Of a stretch of 64,000 bases of DNA, positions 61,615 to 64,000 are shown in pieces. This DNA comes from Methylobacterium sp. WL119 (GTDB lineage: Bacteria > Pseudomonadota > Alphaproteobacteria > Rhizobiales > Beijerinckiaceae), in the NCBI RefSeq assembly GCF_008039875.1, contig NZ_VRUU01000003.1, positions 1 through 64,000 of the forward strand. The letters are read 5' to 3'. The notes beneath the pieces are model-generated. The model ran no database searches. It worked only from the letters and a program-made list of their open reading frames with translations, and was not told where the DNA came from. Each line of letters opens with the position of its first letter. Within the stretch, counting starts at the first letter, position 1. The translations under genes and the position numbers were made by a program.

Positions 61615-62409
61615 ATGATCTCCTCCCCCCTGATGACCGTGATGGTCGATGCCGTGCGCAAGGCCTCGCGGGGGCTGCGGCGCGACTACGGCGAGATCGA
61701 GAACCTTCAGGTCTCGCGAAAAGGCCCCGGCGACTTCGTCTCGGCGGCCGACCGCAAGGCCGAGGAGGTGCTGCGCGACGCGCTGACGAAGGCGCGGCCG
61801 GGCTACGGCATGGTTCTGGAGGAATCCGGCATCGTCGAGGGCACCGACAAGAGCCACGTCTGGCACGTCGATCCGCTCGACGGCACCTCGAACTTCCTGC
61901 ACGGCATCCCGCACTTCGCGATCTCGGTCGGGCTCGAGCGCGAGGGCCAGGTGGTCGCCGGCGTGATCTACGATCCGGTCAAGGACGAGCTGTTCGTGGC
62001 CGAGCGCGGCAAGGGCGCCTACCTCAACAACCGGCGCCTGCGCGTCTCGGGCCGGGTCGACATGGCCGACGCGCTGAGCGCCTACGGCACGCCCTATCTC
62101 GGCCGCGGCAACCATCCCCGCCTGCTGCGCGAGGTCGCCGCGGTGATGGCGGTCTCCGGCGGCACCCGCCGGATGGGCTCGGCGGCCCTCGACCTCGCCT
62201 ACGTCGCCTGCGGCCGCCTCGACCTGTACTGGGAGCGCGACCTGCAGACTTGGGACATCGCCGCCGGCATCATCCTGGTGCGCGAGGCCGGCGGCTTCGT
62301 CACCTCGGCCGACGGCGCCTCGGAGCCCCTCGCCGCGAAGTCGGTGGCCTGCGGCAACGAGGGCCTGCACCGGGAGCTCGTCGCGATCCTGCGCAAGGTC
62401 AACGGCTGA
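61615..62409 (+). CDS. Inositol monophosphatase family protein (SuhB-like)
   Basis: 264-residue magnesium-dependent phosphatase of the IMPase superfamily. Metal residues: EESG near residue 70, VDPLDGTSNFLHGIPHF near 85, and TWDIAAGIILVREAGG near 218. The family includes inositol-1-phosphatase and PAP phosphatase; alphaproteobacterial SuhB homologs also affect ribosome biogenesis. The exact substrate cannot be told. It lies 70 bp upstream of apt. Confidence 0.88.
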   Translation: MISSPLMTVMVDAVRKASRGLRRDYGEIENLQVSRKGPGDFVSAADRKAEEVLRDALTKARPGYGMVLEESGIVEGTDKSHVWHVDPLDGTSNFLHGIPHFAISVGLEREGQVVAGVIYDPVKDELFVAERGKGAYLNNRRLRVSGRVDMADALSAYGTPYLGRGNHPRLLREVAAVMAVSGGTRRMGSAALDLAYVACGRLDLYWERDLQTWDIAAGIILVREAGGFVTSADGASEPLAAKSVACGNEGLHRELVAILRKVNG

Positions 62410-62479
62410 GCGCCGAACTGGCCAGGGTGCGCGCCATCTGCTCTAAGCCGTCGATCACCACGAGGAAGGCCCGCCCGGC

Positions 62480-63022
62480 ATGGAACGCCGCCACATCGCC
62501 CTGAAGGAATCGATCCGCTCGATCCCCGACTATCCGAAGCCCGGCATCGTGTTCCGGGACATCACCACGCTGCTCAGCGACCCGCGCGCCTTCCGCCGGG
62601 CGGTGGACGCGCTGGTGCATCCGTTCGCGGGCGGGCGGATCGATCAGGTCGCCGGCATCGAGGCGCGCGGCTTCATCCTCGGCGGGGCGGTCGCGCACCA
62701 GCTCTCGGCGGGCTTCGTGCCGGTGCGCAAGAAGGGCAAGCTGCCCCACAAGACGGTGTCGATCGCCTACACCCTCGAATACGGCACCGACGAGCTGGAG
62801 ATCCACGTCGACGCGATCAAGCCGGGCGACCGGGTGCTGCTCGTGGACGACCTGATCGCCACCGGCGGGACCGCGACCGCGGCGGTGAACCTGCTCCGCC
62901 AGATCGGGGCCGAGGTGGTGGCCGCCTGCTTCGTGATCGACCTGCCCGAGATCGGCGGTGCGCAGAAGCTGCGCGACCTCGACGTGCCCGTGCGGACCCT
63001 GATGGAATTCGAGGGCCACTGA
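62480..63022 (+). CDS. apt: Adenine phosphoribosyltransferase
   Basis: 180-residue purine salvage enzyme that makes AMP from adenine and [24 protein letters not shown] at the N-terminus, [17 protein letters not shown] near residue 59, and the PRPP loop [18 protein letters not shown] near 117 are characteristic. Length is normal. Cytoplasmic. Confidence 0.96.
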   Translation: MERRHIALKESIRSIPDYPKPGIVFRDITTLLSDPRAFRRAVDALVHPFAGGRIDQVAGIEARGFILGGAVAHQLSAGFVPVRKKGKLPHKTVSIAYTLEYGTDELEIHVDAIKPGDRVLLVDDLIATGGTATAAVNLLRQIGAEVVAACFVIDLPEIGGAQKLRDLDVPVRTLMEFEGH

Positions 63023-63055
63023 CGCGCGCGGCGGCATCGGATGCCCGCCAAAACG

Positions 63056-63084
63056 TTGACTCGGTAAATCCCATCCGCCATAAG
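63056..63084 (+). promoter_or_regulatory. Sigma70-type promoter upstream of rpmH
   Basis: TTGACT (63056-63061), 17-bp spacer, CATAAG (63079-63084). It lies about 130 bp upstream of rpmH and matches the bacterial housekeeping consensus well. rpmH-rnpA are normally transcribed together from such a promoter. Confidence 0.6.
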
Positions 63085-63214
63085 CCGCGCAGTCGCGATG
63101 GCGCTCCGTTCGGGCGCCGTCCGCACGTGCATTCACAATTCAAAGACGCGTGAAGGTCGGGTGCGGCGTCAGCCGCCCGCGAGCGCGCCTCGACCTTTGG
63201 AGGCTTGAAGAGCC

Positions 63215-63349
63215 ATGAAAAGAACCTACCAGCCGAGCCGCCTCGTCCGGAAGCGCCGTCACGGTTTCCGCGCCCGCATGGCGACCGCCGGCGGCCGCAA
63301 GGTCATCGCCCGTCGTCGCGCGCACGGCCGCAAGAAGCTCTCGGCCTGA
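63215..63349 (+). CDS. rpmH: Ribosomal protein L34
   Basis: 44-residue L34 of the large ribosomal subunit: [20 protein letters not shown] then [20 protein letters not shown]. Almost identical to the alphaproteobacterial family. GGAGG at 63199-63203 precedes the ATG. Upstream of rnpA as in most bacteria. Confidence 0.99.
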   Translation: MKRTYQPSRLVRKRRHGFRARMATAGGRKVIARRRAHGRKKLSA

Positions 63350-63395
63350 GCGTGACCGTCGCGCCGCCCATCGCGGCGCGGAGGGTGCCCGAGGC

Positions 63396-64000
63396 GTGAG
63401 CGAGGCCGAGCTTCCCATGCCTATGACCGACTTGCCTGCGACCGACTTGCCGACGACGGATCGCGCGGCGATCGCGCGGCTGAGGCGGCGGCCGGACTTC
63501 CTGGCGGCGGCCGACGGGCGCCGCTTCCACACCGAGCGCCTGACGGCGCAGGGCCGCGTGCGCGAGGCGTGCGAGACCCGGGACGGCGAATCGATCGCCG
63601 GGCTCCATCTCGGCTTCACGATCACCAAGCGGGTCGGCCATGCCACCGAGCGCAACCGCATCCGCCGGCGCCTTCGCGCCGCGGTCGCCGAACTCGGGCC
63701 CGAGTTCGGCGCGGTCGCGGCCGACGTCGTGCTGATCGCCCGTCGCCCGGCGATCGACGCCGCGTTCGACACCCTCAAGGACGACCTGCGCCGGGCGATC
63801 CCCGCGGTGGCCAAGCCCCGCGGGCCGAGCGAGTGCGCCCGTCCGTTGCGCTCCGGCAAGCCGGGATCCGCGAAGGGCCGCGGCAAGGGGCCGGCGCCAT
63901 CCCGGGAAGCGACGCCCCAAAGATCCGATCGCGCAGCGGCACCAGCCCGTGCGCCCTCAGCAACCTCGAACGCGTGCGACGGTGGCCCCGATGGGCAATG
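63396..64000 (+). CDS. rnpA: Ribonuclease P protein component (truncated by window end)
   Basis: RnpA, the protein cofactor of tRNA 5' maturation. The RNR motif is visible as KRVGHATERNRIRRRLRAAV near residue 84, and DVVLIARRPA near 115. GTG 63396 is preceded by GGAGGG 10 nt upstream; ATG 63417 and 63423 are alternatives. After the usual length of about 120 to 140 residues the frame continues with a Lys/Pro/Ala/Ser/Arg-rich tail and is still open at 64000. The last bases may overlap the yidC start. Confidence 0.9.
   Translation, partial: MSEAELPMPMTDLPATDLPTTDRAAIARLRRRPDFLAAADGRRFHTERLTAQGRVREACETRDGESIAGLHLGFTITKRVGHATERNRIRRRLRAAVAELGPEFGAVAADVVLIARRPAIDAAFDTLKDDLRRAIPAVAKPRGPSECARPLRSGKPGSAKGRGKGPAPSREATPQRSDRAAAPARAPSATSNACDGGPDGQ
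63991..64000 (+). CDS. yidC: Probable start of yidC (only 10 bases)
   Basis: The bases ATGGGCAATG could begin YidC (proteins of this group start MGN). The position after rnpA is the usual place of the membrane insertase gene, and GGTGG lies about 5 nt upstream. Only three codons are visible, so this rests on gene order. Confidence 0.35.

Overview
The window is high-GC DNA from a serine-cycle methylotroph of the Rhizobiales, most likely a Methylobacterium or close relative. It carries the serine-cycle operon, the archaeal-type tetrahydromethanopterin/methylofuran C1 genes and two ethylmalonyl-CoA pathway genes, together with Rhizobiales-type neighbours such as an IalB-family protein and a homospermidine synthase. 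No rRNA, tRNA, CRISPR array or intact insertion sequence was recognised.

Layout. 78-1984 (minus): a glycosyltransferase and a metallophosphoesterase, followed by a 672-bp control region. 2657-13067 (plus): the serine-cycle genes sgaA-hprA-mtdA-fchA-mtkA-mtkB-ppc-mclA. 13243-15787: small accessory and secreted proteins. 15934-20383 (minus): fhcBADC, the formyltransferase/hydrolase complex. 20719-27931 (plus): beta-RFAP synthase, mtdB, an ATP-grasp protein, mch, a second ATP-grasp protein, a CitG-like protein, fae and a small basic protein. 28196-33521: ccr and katA (minus), then ecm (plus). 33601-42353: surface-polysaccharide genes, a DUF1206 membrane protein, two Uma2-like proteins and homospermidine synthase. 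43008-52692: envelope proteins, a very large TPR protein, a DUF6883/DUF4926 pair, fliP, an HpnL-like membrane protein and a capsule-export-type protein. 52793-59940: peptidases, a TPR lipoprotein, trmJ, a Fae paralog and icd. 59941-60790: decayed gene fragments. 60778-64000: an alpha/beta hydrolase, an inositol-monophosphatase-family gene, apt, rpmH, rnpA and the first bases of a probable yidC.

How the genes work together. Fae condenses formaldehyde with (dephospho)tetrahydromethanopterin, MtdB and Mch oxidise it to the formyl level, and FhcABCD releases formate. Fch and MtdA reduce formyl-tetrahydrofolate-derived carbon to methylene-tetrahydrofolate. The serine cycle (Sga, HprA, Ppc, MtkAB, Mcl) assimilates that carbon and yields acetyl-CoA plus glyoxylate. 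Ccr and Ecm belong to the ethylmalonyl-CoA pathway, which regenerates glyoxylate from acetyl-CoA. All three modules lie within about 31 kb.

The least ordinary parts are the mosaic of decayed icd, fusA and hydrolase fragments after icd, a Fae paralog lacking the expected active-site histidine, a catalase whose best start codon is ATT, a CitG-like gene that is a candidate for cofactor side-chain ribosylation, a 21-bp perfect hairpin inside the serine-cycle operon, and a two-gene DUF4926/DUF6883 cassette. All assignments come from reading motifs; no database search was run.
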